From Streptomyces sp. CB02923 (lineage in GTDB: Bacteria > Actinomycetota > Actinomycetes > Streptomycetales > Streptomycetaceae), in NCBI RefSeq assembly GCF_001905005.1, contig NZ_LWKZ01000004.1:1-44136 (forward strand): 44,136 bases of DNA, written 5' to 3'. The position numbers and the translations under genes are program-made. Position 1 is the stretch's first letter, and the number at the start of each line of letters is the position of its first letter. Of the stretch, positions 8,618 to 18,053 are shown one piece after another. Below the pieces are notes generated by a model. It saw only the letters and a program-made list of their open reading frames with translations. It searched no databases and had not been told where the DNA came from.

Positions 8618-8829
8618 ATGGTCCCCGCGCATGCGGGGGTGGTCCCGCAGGACCGGGACCGCGGCGCCGCAGCGTCCCATGGTCCCCGCGCATGCGGGGG
8701 TGGTCCCTGGCGGGCCAGAGTCACGCCGATGCGCAGGACATGGTCCCCGCGCATGCGGGGGTGGTCCCGGGTAGCACTCCTCGTCGACACCGGGGGCGAC
8801 ATGGTCCCCGCACCTGCGGGGACCGGCTC
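8618..8829 (+). CRISPR. Orphan type I-E-like CRISPR mini-array
   Basis: Three identical 29-bp repeats lie at 8618-8646, 8679-8707 and 8740-8768, with a fourth decayed copy at 8801-8829. The period is exactly 61 bp, so the three spacers (8647-8678, 8708-8739, 8769-8800) are each 32 nt. The repeat has the GTCCCCGC / GCGGGG palindrome of type I-E repeats. The spacers differ from each other. The decayed last repeat marks the trailer end, so transcription should run on the plus strand. No cas genes occur in the window; interference would need a system encoded elsewhere. Confidence 0.9.
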
Positions 8830-8875
8830 CGGCTGCCGACGCGGTCGCACGGTGACCCGGGAGAGGAGGAGCGCC

Positions 8876-9403
8876 CTAGCCGCGCTTCTTCTTCGCCTTG
8901 GTTGCCTTCTTGGTCGCCGGGTTGCCCGTGCGGGCCTTCCGGCGGCGCTCGTGGCGTTCGCGTTCCGCCTCGTACTCGGCGCGCCGTACCCGCTCCCCCG
9001 GTGCCTCGACGAGGCTGCGGCAGAAGTAGGCGAGCAGTGAGCCGATGAAGCCGATGAGCAGCAGGCTCTGCGCGGAACGGTCGGCCGGGCGTTCGGGGGC
9101 CGCGTCGTCGGTGCCGCGGGTCAGGCGGTCCCAGGTGCGGCGGAAGGCGACCGCGCTGCACACCGCGAAGCAGACCACGACCAGGACGTTCAGGAACGAG
9201 CCGACCTCGGCGATCTCCAGGCCCTGGAAGGCGAAGCGCAGCACCACCGCGCCGGCCGCGGCGAGCGCCAGGGAGCCCGCGGCGGCCCCGGCCCGGCGCA
9301 GGCCGTAGCCGCCGTCGTGGTGCACCCAGGTCGTCCCGAAGAAGCGGATCTCGGCCGGCTCGGGGCCGGACCGGTCCGGGGCGGGCCGTGTCTCGTCGCT
9401 CAT
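8876..9403 (-). CDS. Conserved membrane protein, unknown function
   Basis: This 175-residue protein has three or four hydrophobic segments (about residues 38-60, 66-88 and 112-130) and a very basic C-terminus (KKATKAKKKRG). The N-terminal sequence EIRFFGTTWVHHDGGYGLRRAG looks conserved and cytoplasmic. No enzyme motif is seen. GATAAT lies 7 nt before the ATG (minus strand, 9416-9411) and no Shine-Dalgarno site is visible, so a leaderless start is likely. Confidence 0.75.
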   Translation of the reverse strand: MSDETRPAPDRSGPEPAEIRFFGTTWVHHDGGYGLRRAGAAAGSLALAAAGAVVLRFAFQGLEIAEVGSFLNVLVVVCFAVCSAVAFRRTWDRLTRGTDDAAPERPADRSAQSLLLIGFIGSLLAYFCRSLVEAPGERVRRAEYEAERERHERRRKARTGNPATKKATKAKKKRG

Positions 9404-9450
9404 GCCGTCGATTATCCCCGGCGGCGCCGGTTGCCCGGGGCGGCCCGGGT

Positions 9451-9831
9451 TCAGTTCGCGCAGAGCGGGGCCACGAGGCCGTCGCTGCCGGTGCGGATGT
9501 AGCTGTCCGAGACGTACTGGCCGGGTGCGATGCAGTCCCAGAGGTCGCTGGTGCCGTACGGGCCGCCGACCCGCTCGCCGTGGCGCTGGCAGCGGATGGC
9601 GACCCGGGCCCCGTACGGGAGCTGCCGTACGAGGGAGGCGCGGCTGCTCGGGCCGCTGCGGACGTTGAGGCGGTAGCCCGGCGCGACCGGGTAGGTGGAC
9701 GCGGTCGCCGCCATCGCCTGGGCGGCGACGCCCTCGGCCTCCGTGACCGCCTCGGCCTCCGCGACCACCGCGGCCGCTTCCGTGCCGGTGTCAGCGGCCG
9801 GGCCGGCGGTGTTCTCCTGGGTGCTGCTCAT
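9451..9831 (-). CDS. Bacterial SH3-domain protein
   Basis: This 126-residue protein has an Ala/Glu-rich N-terminal half with no clear signal peptide and a C-terminal SH3-like domain (about residues 48-126: GYRLNVRSGPSSRASLVRQL, then IRCQ, then DLWDCI). SH3b domains often bind cell-wall peptides. Two Cys residues in the domain could form a disulfide, hinting at export. The ATG follows GGGGGAG. It is divergent from the kinase gene with 159 bp between them. Confidence 0.8.
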   Translation of the reverse strand: MSSTQENTAGPAADTGTEAAAVVAEAEAVTEAEGVAAQAMAATASTYPVAPGYRLNVRSGPSSRASLVRQLPYGARVAIRCQRHGERVGGPYGTSDLWDCIAPGQYVSDSYIRTGSDGLVAPLCAN

Positions 9832-9990
9832 GTGTACTCCCCCGTCGAGTGGTCTGCCGTGGTACGGACCGGTCCGCGCGGCCGCGGGGCCGGTCCACCG
9901 CGCACGCTAGCAAGCCTCACCTGTCCCGTACGCACCATCGACTAGGCTCCGTGCGTCGCATCTGCGGCCCATGGACACGGGGGTGGGGAG

Positions 9991-12363
9991 ATGCCGCCGC
10001 TGCGCGGTTCCGGTACGGACCCGGAAGCGGAACGTCCGCTGTACGCGGGCCGGTACCGCCTGGACGCACGCCTGGGCTCCGGCGGGATGGGCGTGGTGCA
10101 CCTGGCGCGGTCGTCGTCGGGGCTGCGCCTGGCCGTGAAGGTCGTACACGCCGAATTCGCCCAGGACCCCGAGTTCCGCGGCCGGTTCCGGCAGGAGGTC
10201 GCGGCGGCGCGGCGGGTGAGCGGCGCGTTCACCGCGCCGGTCGTGGACGCCGACCCGGACGCCGACCGGCCCTGGATGGCCACCCTCTACATCCCCGGGC
10301 CGACCCTCGGCGCCCACGTGAAACGGACCGGTCCACTGCCGCCCGCCGAGGTACGGCGGCTGGCCGCGGGCCTGGCCGAGGCGCTGCGTGACATCCACCG
10401 GGCCGGTGTGGTGCACCGCGATCTCAAGCCCGGCAACGTGCTGCTCGCCGCCGACGGGCCCAAGGTCATCGACTTCGGTATCTCACGCCCGGCGGACAGC
10501 GAGATGCGGACCGAGACCGGCAAGCTGATCGGTACGCCGCCGTTCATGGCGCCCGAGCAGTTCCAGCGCCCGCGCGAGGTGGGTCCGGCGGCGGACGTCT
10601 TCGCGCTGGGGTCGGTGCTGGTGCACGCGGCGACCGGGCGGGGGCCGTTCGACTCGGACAGCCCGTACATCGTCGCGTACCAGGTGGTGCACGACGAGGC
10701 GGATCTGACGGGCGTTCCGGCGGACCTGGCGCCGCTGATCCGCACCTGTCTGGCGAAGCATCCGTCCGACCGGCCCACTCCGGACATGCTGATGCGGCTG
10801 CTGCACACGGAGCTGCCCACGGAGGTCCACGACGACCTGCTCGCGGAGGACGTGGGCGTATCGACGAACGCCCCCGTATCGACGGACGCCCCCGTATCGA
10901 CGAACGCCCCCGTATCGACGAACGCGCGCGTATCGACGGACGCCCGCGTACCGACGAACGCCCGCGTACCGGCTCAGTGGGAGCCCGTACGGGTCGTCTC
11001 CGCGCCCGCGCACGCGCCGTCCGCCGCGCCGGACCGGGCCGAGGACACGCACGTACGGGACCGGCGGCCGGAAGCGGAAGCCGAAGTGGAAGCGGAGGCG
11101 GAGGCGAGGGCAGGGGCGGCGACAGGTACCGCGCGTGCCCGCCGCTGGCCCCTCTGGGCCGCCGTGGCCGCCGTACTCGCCGGGGCGGGTATCTTCACGG
11201 GCATACGGGTCCTGGGCACCGACGGCCCCCCGGCGCTCCAGACGCGCGCCCCCGGCGACGCCGCCGGTGAGACCGCCGCGGCCTTCCGGCCCTGGCACAC
11301 CCAGCTGGTCCAGCGGCCCGCCGGGCATCCGGCCGAGATGCCGTTCTGCGCTTACGGGTCTTCCGCCCTGTTCTGCGTCGAGCGGGGGCTGAAGGCCGCG
11401 CGGGTGGACCCGGAGCGCGGCGCGGTGTCGTGGCGGCGGCCCAGCGGGCCGGTCCGCAAGGGCGACACTCCGCCGGGCGCGCCGGTGTTCTCCGGCGGCC
11501 TGCTCTACGTACGGACGCCCGACGGCAAGCGGCTGGAGGCGCTCGACCCGTCGGCCGGCGGGAAGGGCGCGACGCGCTGGAGCAAGGACCTGGCCGGGTA
11601 CGACCCGGAGGTGCGGTTCGTGGGTGACACCGTGCTGCTGACCGCGTCGGACGGCATGGTCACCGCCCTGGACAGCGCCACGCACCGGGAGCGCTGGCAC
11701 CACCGGTACCCGGCGCAGCCGCTGGGGCAGTTCACGGCGTACGGGGACGGCCGTACCGCCTACGCGGCCACCGTCTCGGCCGACGCGTCGTCCACCGTGG
11801 TCACCGCGATCGACCCGTTGCACGGCACGGTCCGCTGGGAGCGGCGGCTGCCCGGCTCGCTCACCCCGGCCGGTACGGGCGCGTCCGGCTCGCTCTACCT
11901 GACCGCCGCCGACCCGCTGATCGTCACCCGTACCGCGGCCGTCGTCCGGTACGACCCCGGCACGCACCGCGTGCGGCGGCTGCCGCTGGACGCGCCGGTG
12001 GACGACGTGGCGGCCGTGGTGCGCGGCGAGACGGTCTACCTGCTCGCCGCAGGCGGCACGCTCCAGGCGGTCGGCAACCGGCGCTGGAGCATGGAGACCT
12101 CGGTGAGCCGGGGGTCGGCGCCGGTGCTCGCGCCGAAGGGCGACCGGCTGTACTTCACCGGTGCCGACGGGCGGCTGCTGGCGGTGGACACCCGGCGCGG
12201 CGCGCTGCTCGGCCAGACGCCGCCCCGGCTGGCCACCGGCCGCAGCGGCTATCTGGAGAAGCTGCCCGCGCCGCTGCCGGACCCGCGGCGCGGCCGCATC
12301 TACGCGGCGGCGCCGGACGGTTCGGTCTTCGCCGCGGACGCGGAGAACCCCGCCCGCTGGTGA
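9991..12363 (+). CDS. Ser/Thr protein kinase with PQQ-type beta-propeller
   Basis: This 790-residue membrane kinase has a complete catalytic domain at about residues 20-280: glycine loop LGSGGMG, Lys50, HRDLKPGNV with catalytic Asp144, DFG at 161-163 and APE at 187-189. A linker with six VSTNAP-like hexapeptides (18-bp DNA repeats) follows, then one membrane segment (about 388-410) and an extracellular domain with PQQ/WD-like propeller repeats (for example GAVSWRRP, GTVRWERRL, DGRLLAVD). The layout suggests a receptor kinase sensing an outside ligand. The ATG follows GGGGAG. S. coelicolor has a kinase at the same position beside ilvD. Confidence 0.93.
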   Translation: MPPLRGSGTDPEAERPLYAGRYRLDARLGSGGMGVVHLARSSSGLRLAVKVVHAEFAQDPEFRGRFRQEVAAARRVSGAFTAPVVDADPDADRPWMATLYIPGPTLGAHVKRTGPLPPAEVRRLAAGLAEALRDIHRAGVVHRDLKPGNVLLAADGPKVIDFGISRPADSEMRTETGKLIGTPPFMAPEQFQRPREVGPAADVFALGSVLVHAATGRGPFDSDSPYIVAYQVVHDEADLTGVPADLAPLIRTCLAKHPSDRPTPDMLMRLLHTELPTEVHDDLLAEDVGVSTNAPVSTDAPVSTNAPVSTNARVSTDARVPTNARVPAQWEPVRVVSAPAHAPSAAPDRAEDTHVRDRRPEAEAEVEAEAEARAGAATGTARARRWPLWAAVAAVLAGAGIFTGIRVLGTDGPPALQTRAPGDAAGETAAAFRPWHTQLVQRPAGHPAEMPFCAYGSSALFCVERGLKAARVDPERGAVSWRRPSGPVRKGDTPPGAPVFSGGLLYVRTPDGKRLEALDPSAGGKGATRWSKDLAGYDPEVRFVGDTVLLTASDGMVTALDSATHRERWHHRYPAQPLGQFTAYGDGRTAYAATVSADASSTVVTAIDPLHGTVRWERRLPGSLTPAGTGASGSLYLTAADPLIVTRTAAVVRYDPGTHRVRRLPLDAPVDDVAAVVRGETVYLLAAGGTLQAVGNRRWSMETSVSRGSAPVLAPKGDRLYFTGADGRLLAVDTRRGALLGQTPPRLATGRSGYLEKLPAPLPDPRRGRIYAAAPDGSVFAADAENPARW
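10858..10965 (+). repeat. Six 18-bp in-frame repeats in the kinase linker
   Basis: Six consecutive 18-bp units based on GTATCGACGAACGCCCCC encode VSTNAP, VSTDAP, VSTNAP, VSTNAR, VSTDAR, VPTNAR. Unit number changes keep frame, so the juxtamembrane linker length is probably variable between strains. Confidence 0.9.
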
Positions 12364-12377
12364 GAGCGGACGGGGTT
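12346..12377. terminator. Hairpin between convergent kinase and ilvD
   Basis: A 13-bp stem with one mismatch (12346-12358 with 12365-12377, loop GGTGAG) spans the kinase stop codon in the 34-bp convergent gap. There is no long U tract, but it ends in TT and begins with AA, so it may terminate both ways. Confidence 0.5.
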
Positions 12378-12397
12378 CAGGGGAGAGGCCGGAGGGC

Positions 12398-14248
12398 TCA
12401 GCCCAGCTTGGTCACGTCGCGCACCGCGCCCTTGTCGGCGCTGGTGGCCATCGCCGCGTAGGCGCGCAGGGCCTGCGACACCTTGCGCTCGCGCTTCTTC
12501 GGCGCGTACACGCCGCCCAGCGCCTCCCGGCGGGCCGTCAGTTCGGCTTCGGGCACCAGGAGTTCGATGGTGCGGTCCGGGATGTCGATGCGGATCGGGT
12601 CGCCGTCCTCGACCAGGGCGATGGTGCCGCCGGAGGCCGCCTCGGGCGAGGCGTGGCCGATGGACAGGCCGGAGGTGCCGCCGGAGAAGCGGCCGTCGGT
12701 GACCAGCGCGCACGCCTTGCCCAGGCCGCGGCCCTTGAGGAAGGACGTCGGGTAGAGCATCTCCTGCATGCCGGGGCCGCCCTTGGGGCCCTCGTAGCGG
12801 ATGACGACGACGTCGCCCTCCTTGATCTGCTTGCCGAGGATCTTCTCGACGGCCTCCTCCTGCGACTCGCAGACCACGGCCGGGCCCTCGAACGTCCAGA
12901 TCGACTCGTCGACGCCCGCGGTCTTCACCACGCAGCCGTCCTCGGCGAGGTTGCCCTTGAGGACCGCCAGGCCGCCGTCGGCGGAGTAGGCGTGGGCGAA
13001 GTCGCGGATGCAGCCGCCCGCTGCGTCCACGTCGAGGCTGTCCCAGCGCTCGGACTGGGAGAAGGCGGTGGCGGAGCGCTTGCAGCCGGGGGCCGCGTGC
13101 CACAGTTCGACGGCCTCGGCGGACGGCGAGCCGCCCCGCACGTCCCAGGTCTTGAGCCAGTCCGCCATCGAGGAGCTGTGCACGGTGTGCACGTCCTCGT
13201 TGAGCAGTCCGGCCCGGTACAGCTCGCCGAGGATGGCGGGGATGCCGCCGGCGCGGTGCACGTCCTCCATGTAGTACGTGCCGCCGGGCGCGACGTTCGG
13301 CGCGACCTTGGCCAGGCAGGGCACCCGGCGTGAGACGGCGTTGATGTCGTCCAGGTCGAAGCCGAGACCGGCCTCCTGGGCGGCGGCGAGCAGGTGCAGG
13401 ATCGTGTTGGTGGAGCCGCCCATGGCGATGTCCAGGGCCATGGCGTTCTCGAAGGAGGCGCGGGAGCCGATGTTGCGCGGCAGCACGGTCGCGTCGTCCT
13501 GGTCGTAGTACCGCTTGGTGATCTCCACGACCGTCCGGCCGGCGTTCTCGTACAGGGCCCGGCGGGCGGTGTGGGTGGCCAGCACCGAGCCGTTGCCGGG
13601 CAGCGACAGGCCGATGGCCTCGGTCAGGCAGTTCATCGAGTTGGCGGTGAACATGCCGGAACAGGAGCCGCAGGTCGGGCAGGCGTTGTCCTCGATACGG
13701 AGGATGTCCTCGTCCGAGACGTTCTCGTCGACCGCGTCGGAGATCGCGTTGATCAGGTCCAGCTTGCGGACGGTGCCGTCGACGAGGGTGGCGCGGCCGG
13801 CCTCCATGGGCCCGCCGGAGACGAAGACGGTGGGGATGTTCAGGCGCATCGCGGCCATCAGCATGCCCGGGGTGATCTTGTCGCAGTTGGAGATGCAGAT
13901 CAGCGCGTCCGCGCAGTGCGCCTCGGCCATGTACTCGACGGAGTCGGCGATCAGGTCGCGGGACGGCAGGGAGTACAGCATGCCGCCGTGGCCCATGGCG
14001 ATGCCGTCGTCGACCGCGATGGTGTTGAACTCGCGGGCGATGCCGCCGGCCTCCTTGATCGCCTCGCTGACGATCCGGCCGACCGGCTGGAGGTGGGTGT
14101 GGCCCGGCACGAACTCGGTGAAGCTGTTCGCCACGGCGATCACGGGCTTTCCGAAGTCCTCGCGCGCTACGCCCGACGCCTGCATGAGCGCGCGGGCGCC
14201 GGCCATGTTGCGGCCATGGGTGACGGTGCGGGACCTCAGCTCGGGCAC
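12398..14248 (-). CDS. ilvD: Dihydroxy-acid dehydratase
   Basis: This 616-residue Fe-S enzyme dehydrates dihydroxy acids in valine, leucine and isoleucine synthesis. Cluster ligands are seen in [10 protein letters not shown] and [18 protein letters not shown]. The GTG start at 14248 (MPELRSRTV) follows GAGGGAG. A TAGGCT hexamer at 14325-14320 on the minus strand is a plausible -10 box giving a leader of about 65 nt. No T-box or leader peptide is evident. Confidence 0.97.
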   Translation of the reverse strand: MPELRSRTVTHGRNMAGARALMQASGVAREDFGKPVIAVANSFTEFVPGHTHLQPVGRIVSEAIKEAGGIAREFNTIAVDDGIAMGHGGMLYSLPSRDLIADSVEYMAEAHCADALICISNCDKITPGMLMAAMRLNIPTVFVSGGPMEAGRATLVDGTVRKLDLINAISDAVDENVSDEDILRIEDNACPTCGSCSGMFTANSMNCLTEAIGLSLPGNGSVLATHTARRALYENAGRTVVEITKRYYDQDDATVLPRNIGSRASFENAMALDIAMGGSTNTILHLLAAAQEAGLGFDLDDINAVSRRVPCLAKVAPNVAPGGTYYMEDVHRAGGIPAILGELYRAGLLNEDVHTVHSSSMADWLKTWDVRGGSPSAEAVELWHAAPGCKRSATAFSQSERWDSLDVDAAGGCIRDFAHAYSADGGLAVLKGNLAEDGCVVKTAGVDESIWTFEGPAVVCESQEEAVEKILGKQIKEGDVVVIRYEGPKGGPGMQEMLYPTSFLKGRGLGKACALVTDGRFSGGTSGLSIGHASPEAASGGTIALVEDGDPIRIDIPDRTIELLVPEAELTARREALGGVYAPKKRERKVSQALRAYAAMATSADKGAVRDVTKLG

Positions 14249-14411
14249 GTGGATCCACTCCCTCGGGTGCGTGTACGGCTCTCGTGCGCCCTGATCCGCG
14301 GGCGTACGTGAATCAGTCGAGCCTACGCCCCGGCTCCAAGATCTGGACAGCGAATCCGGAATGTGAGACGGGCGACCGCTGTGCGGACACCTCTCCGGAA
14401 GCCGGAAGGGC

Positions 14412-14463
14412 GCGCGCCGCGGTCAGGGGCCGACCGCCGGAAGCGCGCCGCGGTCAGGGGCCG
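14412..14463. repeat. 21-bp direct repeat spanning the TetR stop codon
   Basis: A perfect 21-bp sequence occurs at 14412-14432 and again at 14443-14463. The second copy contains the stop codon of the TetR gene (14454-14456). The 10-bp segment between copies gives a 31-bp period. Confidence 0.85.
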
Positions 14464-15191
14464 GTCAGATGCTGCTGTACGACGGGCGCGACCCGGGCGA
14501 CGATCCACTCCGGATCGGCCGACGCCAGCGGCTCCAGCCTGATCACGTACCGCAGCATCGCCGTCCCCACCAGCTGCGCAGCCGCCAGCTCGGCCCGCAG
14601 GTCGGCGTCCGGGACGGTCAGCTCGGCCGCGATCCGGCGCAGCAGCTGGCGGGCGACCAGCTTCCGGAAGACCGCGGCGGCGACGTCGTTGGTCAGGGCG
14701 CTGCGCACGACCGCCAGCAGGGGTTCGCGGGTGACCGGGTTCTCCCACACGCCGAGGACGAAACGGGTCAGCCGCTCGCCCACGCCGTCCAGGCCGCCTT
14801 CGAGCACGGCCTCCGGCGCGTTCATGGCGGGCGCGAAAGAGACCTCGACGGCCGCCGCGAAGACCTGTTCCTTCGTGCCGTAGTAGTGGTGGACCAGGGC
14901 CGGGTCCACGTCCGCCGCCTTGGCGATGCCGCGGATCGAGGCCTTCTCGTACCCGCGCGCGGCGAACTCGGCGCGGGCCGCGGCCAGGATGCGCTCCCGG
15001 GCACCGGGGCCGTCCACCGCGTCCGTACGGGACGGTCTGCCGCGCTTGCGGGGCGCGGGAGCGGGGCGGGCGCCGGGCTCCGGGCCCCCGGTCGCGGCAT
15101 CGGGGCGGATGCCCGGTTCCGCACCCCCGGTCGCGGCATCGGGGCGGATGTCCGGTTCCGTACCTCCGGCGCCGGTGCCGCCGGGGGTCAC
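14454..15191 (-). CDS. TetR-family transcriptional regulator
   Basis: This 245-residue DNA-binding repressor has its helix-turn-helix at about residues 62-108 ([28 protein letters not shown], then [16 protein letters not shown]). The C-terminal ligand domain is of the Streptomyces TetR_C type. It begins with GTG 15191, whose GTGA overlaps the stop of the isomerase gene, so the two are coupled. The first 40 residues consist of a 13-residue repeat ([15 protein letters not shown], 39-bp DNA units at about 15073-15160) before the basic KRGRPSR stretch. A later start cannot be excluded. Confidence 0.88.
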   Translation of the reverse strand: MTPGGTGAGGTEPDIRPDAATGGAEPGIRPDAATGGPEPGARPAPAPRKRGRPSRTDAVDGPGARERILAAARAEFAARGYEKASIRGIAKAADVDPALVHHYYGTKEQVFAAAVEVSFAPAMNAPEAVLEGGLDGVGERLTRFVLGVWENPVTREPLLAVVRSALTNDVAAAVFRKLVARQLLRRIAAELTVPDADLRAELAAAQLVGTAMLRYVIRLEPLASADPEWIVARVAPVVQQHLTGP

Positions 15192-16012
15192 GACCCCGGC
15201 ACCCACGTCGGCGACGCCAGGTGCAGCCGCGTGAAGGCCAGCGCCTCCGCGAGGTCCGCCTCCCGCTCGGCCACGGACATCGAGCGCCGGGTGTTGACCT
15301 CGACGACGACGTGCCCGTCGAAGCCGGTGGCGGCGAGCCGCTCCAGCAGTTCGGCACAGGGCTGCGAGCCGCGCCCCGGCACCAGGTGCTCGTCCTTGTT
15401 GGAGCCGTTGCCGTCGGCGAGGTGGATGTGCGCGAGGCGCTCGCCCATCCGGTCGACCATGTGCAGGGCGTCGCTGCGGGAGGTGGCGGTGTGCGAGAGG
15501 TCGACGGTGAAGTGCCGGTAGTCGTCCTTGGTCGGGTCCCAGTCCGGCGCGTACGCCAGCATCTCGCGGTCCCGGTAGCGCCACGGGTACATGTTCTCGA
15601 CGGCGAACCGTACGTCCGTCTCGCTCTCCATCCGCCACACTCCGCGTACGAACTCGCGGGCGTAGTTGCGCTGCCACCGGAAGGGCGGATGGACGACCAC
15701 CGTCGAGGCCCCGAGCTTCTCCGCGGCGTTGCGTGCGCGCTGCAGCTTCACCCAGGGGTCCGTGGACCACACCCGCTGCGTGATCAGCAGGCACGGCGCG
15801 TGCACGGCCAGGATCGGCACCCCGTGGTAGTCGGAGAGCCTGCGCAGCGCCTCGATGTCCTGGCTGACCGGATCGGTCCACACCATGACCTCGACGCCGT
15901 CGTAGCCCAGGCGCGCGGCGATCTCGAAGGCCGTCGCCGTCGACTCCGGATACACCGAGGCCGTGGACAGGGCGACCTTCGCATCCGGGATGCGCACCAC
16001 TGGCTCCGTCAC
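15188..16012 (-). CDS. Sugar phosphate isomerase/epimerase family protein
   Basis: This 274-residue TIM-barrel protein is of the xylose-isomerase-like (AP endonuclease 2) superfamily. Metal-site strands are visible as [39 protein letters not shown] and VVVEVNTR. The true substrate is unknown. The GTG at 16012 lies 7 nt after a TACCCT hexamer (minus strand 16025-16020) with no ribosome-binding site, suggesting a leaderless operon start for isomerase-TetR. Confidence 0.85.
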   Translation of the reverse strand: MTEPVVRIPDAKVALSTASVYPESTATAFEIAARLGYDGVEVMVWTDPVSQDIEALRRLSDYHGVPILAVHAPCLLITQRVWSTDPWVKLQRARNAAEKLGASTVVVHPPFRWQRNYAREFVRGVWRMESETDVRFAVENMYPWRYRDREMLAYAPDWDPTKDDYRHFTVDLSHTATSRSDALHMVDRMGERLAHIHLADGNGSNKDEHLVPGRGSQPCAELLERLAATGFDGHVVVEVNTRRSMSVAEREADLAEALAFTRLHLASPTWVPGS

Positions 16013-16057
16013 GAGGGACAGGGTACGGGCCGCCGACGGCGGGCGTCCGGCGCGCCC

Positions 16058-16990
16058 CTACCCGGGAGGCAGGTGGTCCAGGCGGCGCAGGATCACGCCC
16101 TCGCGCAGCGCCCACGGGCAGATCTCCAGCGTGCGCACGCCGAACAGGTCCATCGCGGCCTCCGCCACCAGCGCCCCGGCGAGCAGCTGGAGCGAGCGGC
16201 CCTCGGAGACGCCGGGCAGCCCGGCGCGCTCCTCGCCGGTCATCCCCGCGAGCCGCGGCACCCACTCCTCCAGCGCCTTGCGGTCCAGCTCACGCTGGGC
16301 GTAGAGGCCGTCGGTGGACCGGGCGGCACCGGCGATGCGGGCCAGCTGCTTGAAGGTCTTGGAGGTGCCGACGACGTGGTCGGGTGTGCCGTAGCGCGTG
16401 AAATCGCTCACCACCCGTGCGATTTCGGCCCGTACGCGCTTGCGCAGCGCCCGTATGTCCTCCGCCTCCGGGGGGTCGCCCGGCAGGTCGGCCGCGGTGA
16501 GCCGGCCCGCGCCCAGCGGCAGCGACACCGCCGCGTCCGGCTCCTCGTCCAGCCCGTACGCGATCTCCAGCGAGCCGCCGCCGATGTCCAGCACCAGCAG
16601 CCGCCCCGCCGACCAGCCGAACCAGCGGCGGGCCGCGAGGAACGTCAGCCGGGCCTCGTCCTCGCCGGACAGCACCCGCAGCTCGACGCCGGTCTCCCGG
16701 GCGACCCGGCGCAGCACGTCCTCGCCGTTGGTCGCCTCGCGGACGGCGGAGGTGGCGAACGGCAGCACGTCCTCGACGCCCTTGTCCTCCGCGACCTCGA
16801 CCGCCGCCCGCACCGTCGCCACGAGCCGGTCCACGCCCGCGTCACCGATCGCGCCGTCCCCGTCGAGGAGTTCGGCCAGCCGCAGCTCCGCCTTGTGCGA
16901 GTAGGCGGGCAGCGGACGCGCTCCCGGGTGCGCGTCCATCACCAGCAGATGAACCGTGTTCGAACCCACATCGAGGACTCCGAGTCTCAT
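16058..16990 (-). CDS. Ppx/GppA-family phosphatase
   Basis: This 310-residue ASKHA-fold protein hydrolyses polyphosphate or pppGpp. Diagnostic strands are [15 protein letters not shown] at the N-terminus and [14 protein letters not shown] in the middle, with catalytic Glu in [13 protein letters not shown]. It is the short actinobacterial form without the C-terminal HD domain. ATG 16990 is preceded at 7 nt by TAGGTT (17003-16998, minus strand), with no ribosome-binding site, so the mRNA is likely leaderless. It is divergent from the next gene. Confidence 0.92.
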   Translation of the reverse strand: MRLGVLDVGSNTVHLLVMDAHPGARPLPAYSHKAELRLAELLDGDGAIGDAGVDRLVATVRAAVEVAEDKGVEDVLPFATSAVREATNGEDVLRRVARETGVELRVLSGEDEARLTFLAARRWFGWSAGRLLVLDIGGGSLEIAYGLDEEPDAAVSLPLGAGRLTAADLPGDPPEAEDIRALRKRVRAEIARVVSDFTRYGTPDHVVGTSKTFKQLARIAGAARSTDGLYAQRELDRKALEEWVPRLAGMTGEERAGLPGVSEGRSLQLLAGALVAEAAMDLFGVRTLEICPWALREGVILRRLDHLPPG

Positions 16991-17083
16991 ACCGTTGAAC
17001 CTACTGCGACTGGCCGGGAACCGACGGCGAGCCCCCGGCCGCGGAGGAACTTCGCCGGGCTCCGGTCGCCTTAGGCTGGAGTG

Positions 17084-17947
17084 GTGGCTAAGACGAACAA
17101 GGCGAAGCAGGAAAAAGCCCTGAAGAAGGCAGAAAAGCAGCGCGCTCGGGAGGCGCGTGCGGCGCAGGTGGCGCAAGGGGCTCGGGCCGACGAGGTCGGC
17201 GGCCTGGACTTCGCCCGCGCCTGGGTCACCTTCCCCGACCCCGCCGACGACGAGCAGGTCTTCCGCTGCGACCTGACCTGGCTCACGTCCCGCTGGACGT
17301 GCATCTTCGGCAGCGGCTGCAAGGGCATCGAGGCGGGCCGCGCGGACGACGGCTGCTGCACCCTCGGCGCGCACTTCTCCGACGAGGAGGACGAACAGCG
17401 GGTCGCGGAGCACGTGGCGCGCCTCACACCGGATCTGTGGCAGTTCCACGACGTCGGCACGTCCACCGGCTGGACCCAGGAGGACGAGGACGGCGACCGC
17501 CAGACCCGGCGCTGGAAGGGCTCGTGCATCTTCCAGAACCGCCCCGGCTTCCCGGCCGGCGCCGGCTGCTCGCTGCACATCCTCGCGCTGCGCGAGGGCC
17601 GCGAGCCGCTGGAGACCAAGCCGGACGTCTGCTGGCAGCTGCCGGTCCGGCGCACCTACGACTGGATCGACCGCCCCGACGACACCCGCATCCTCCAGGT
17701 CACCATCGGCGAGTACGACCGCCGCGGCTGGGGCCCCGGCGGCCACGACCTGAACTGGTGGTGCACGTCGGCGACGTCCGCACACGGCGCGGGCGAGCCG
17801 GTCTACCGCTCGTACGGCCCGGAGCTCATTGAGCTGATGGGCAAGGAGGGCTACGACCGCCTCGCGGAACTCTGCGAGGAGCGCCTGGCGGTGACGCTGC
17901 CGATGGCGCCGCATCCGGCGGACCCGAAGCAGTCGGAGCCGAAGTAG
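17084..17947 (+). CDS. Cys-rich conserved actinobacterial protein
   Basis: This protein of about 287 residues starts with a Lys/Ala coiled-coil-like segment (residues 3-30). The globular part has many Cys residues: [53 protein letters not shown] and NWWCTSA, plus a conserved-looking W-rich core. The pattern suggests a bound metal or Fe-S cluster and an actinobacterial protein of unknown function. GTG 17084 is 6 nt after TAGGCT (17072-17077); GTG 17081 is the alternative. Its C-terminal ADPKQSEPK ends inside a 15-bp tandem repeat. Confidence 0.85.
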   Translation: MAKTNKAKQEKALKKAEKQRAREARAAQVAQGARADEVGGLDFARAWVTFPDPADDEQVFRCDLTWLTSRWTCIFGSGCKGIEAGRADDGCCTLGAHFSDEEDEQRVAEHVARLTPDLWQFHDVGTSTGWTQEDEDGDRQTRRWKGSCIFQNRPGFPAGAGCSLHILALREGREPLETKPDVCWQLPVRRTYDWIDRPDDTRILQVTIGEYDRRGWGPGGHDLNWWCTSATSAHGAGEPVYRSYGPELIELMGKEGYDRLAELCEERLAVTLPMAPHPADPKQSEPK

Positions 17948-18022
17948 GCAGACCCGAAGCAGGCGGACCCGAAGCAGGCGGACCCGAAGCAGGCGGACCC
18001 GAAGCAGGCGGACCCGAAGCAG
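17918..18022 (+). repeat. Seven 15-bp repeats crossing a stop codon
   Basis: Seven contiguous 15-bp units (17918-17932, then to 18022) follow GCGGACCCGAAGCAG, coding ADPKQ in the frame of the preceding gene. Unit two has diverged and its last codon is TAG instead of CAG, which is the gene's stop (17945-17947). Five further near-identical ADPKQ units stay in frame after the stop. Confidence 0.95.
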
Positions 18023-18053
18023 GGGACGGGCGGGGGCGGCGCCCGTACGGGGA

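Noticed and set aside
8392..9161. Frames with PACAGT and HPRMRGDH-type peptides over the CRISPR array
   Set aside because: These are translation products of CRISPR repeats, not genes.
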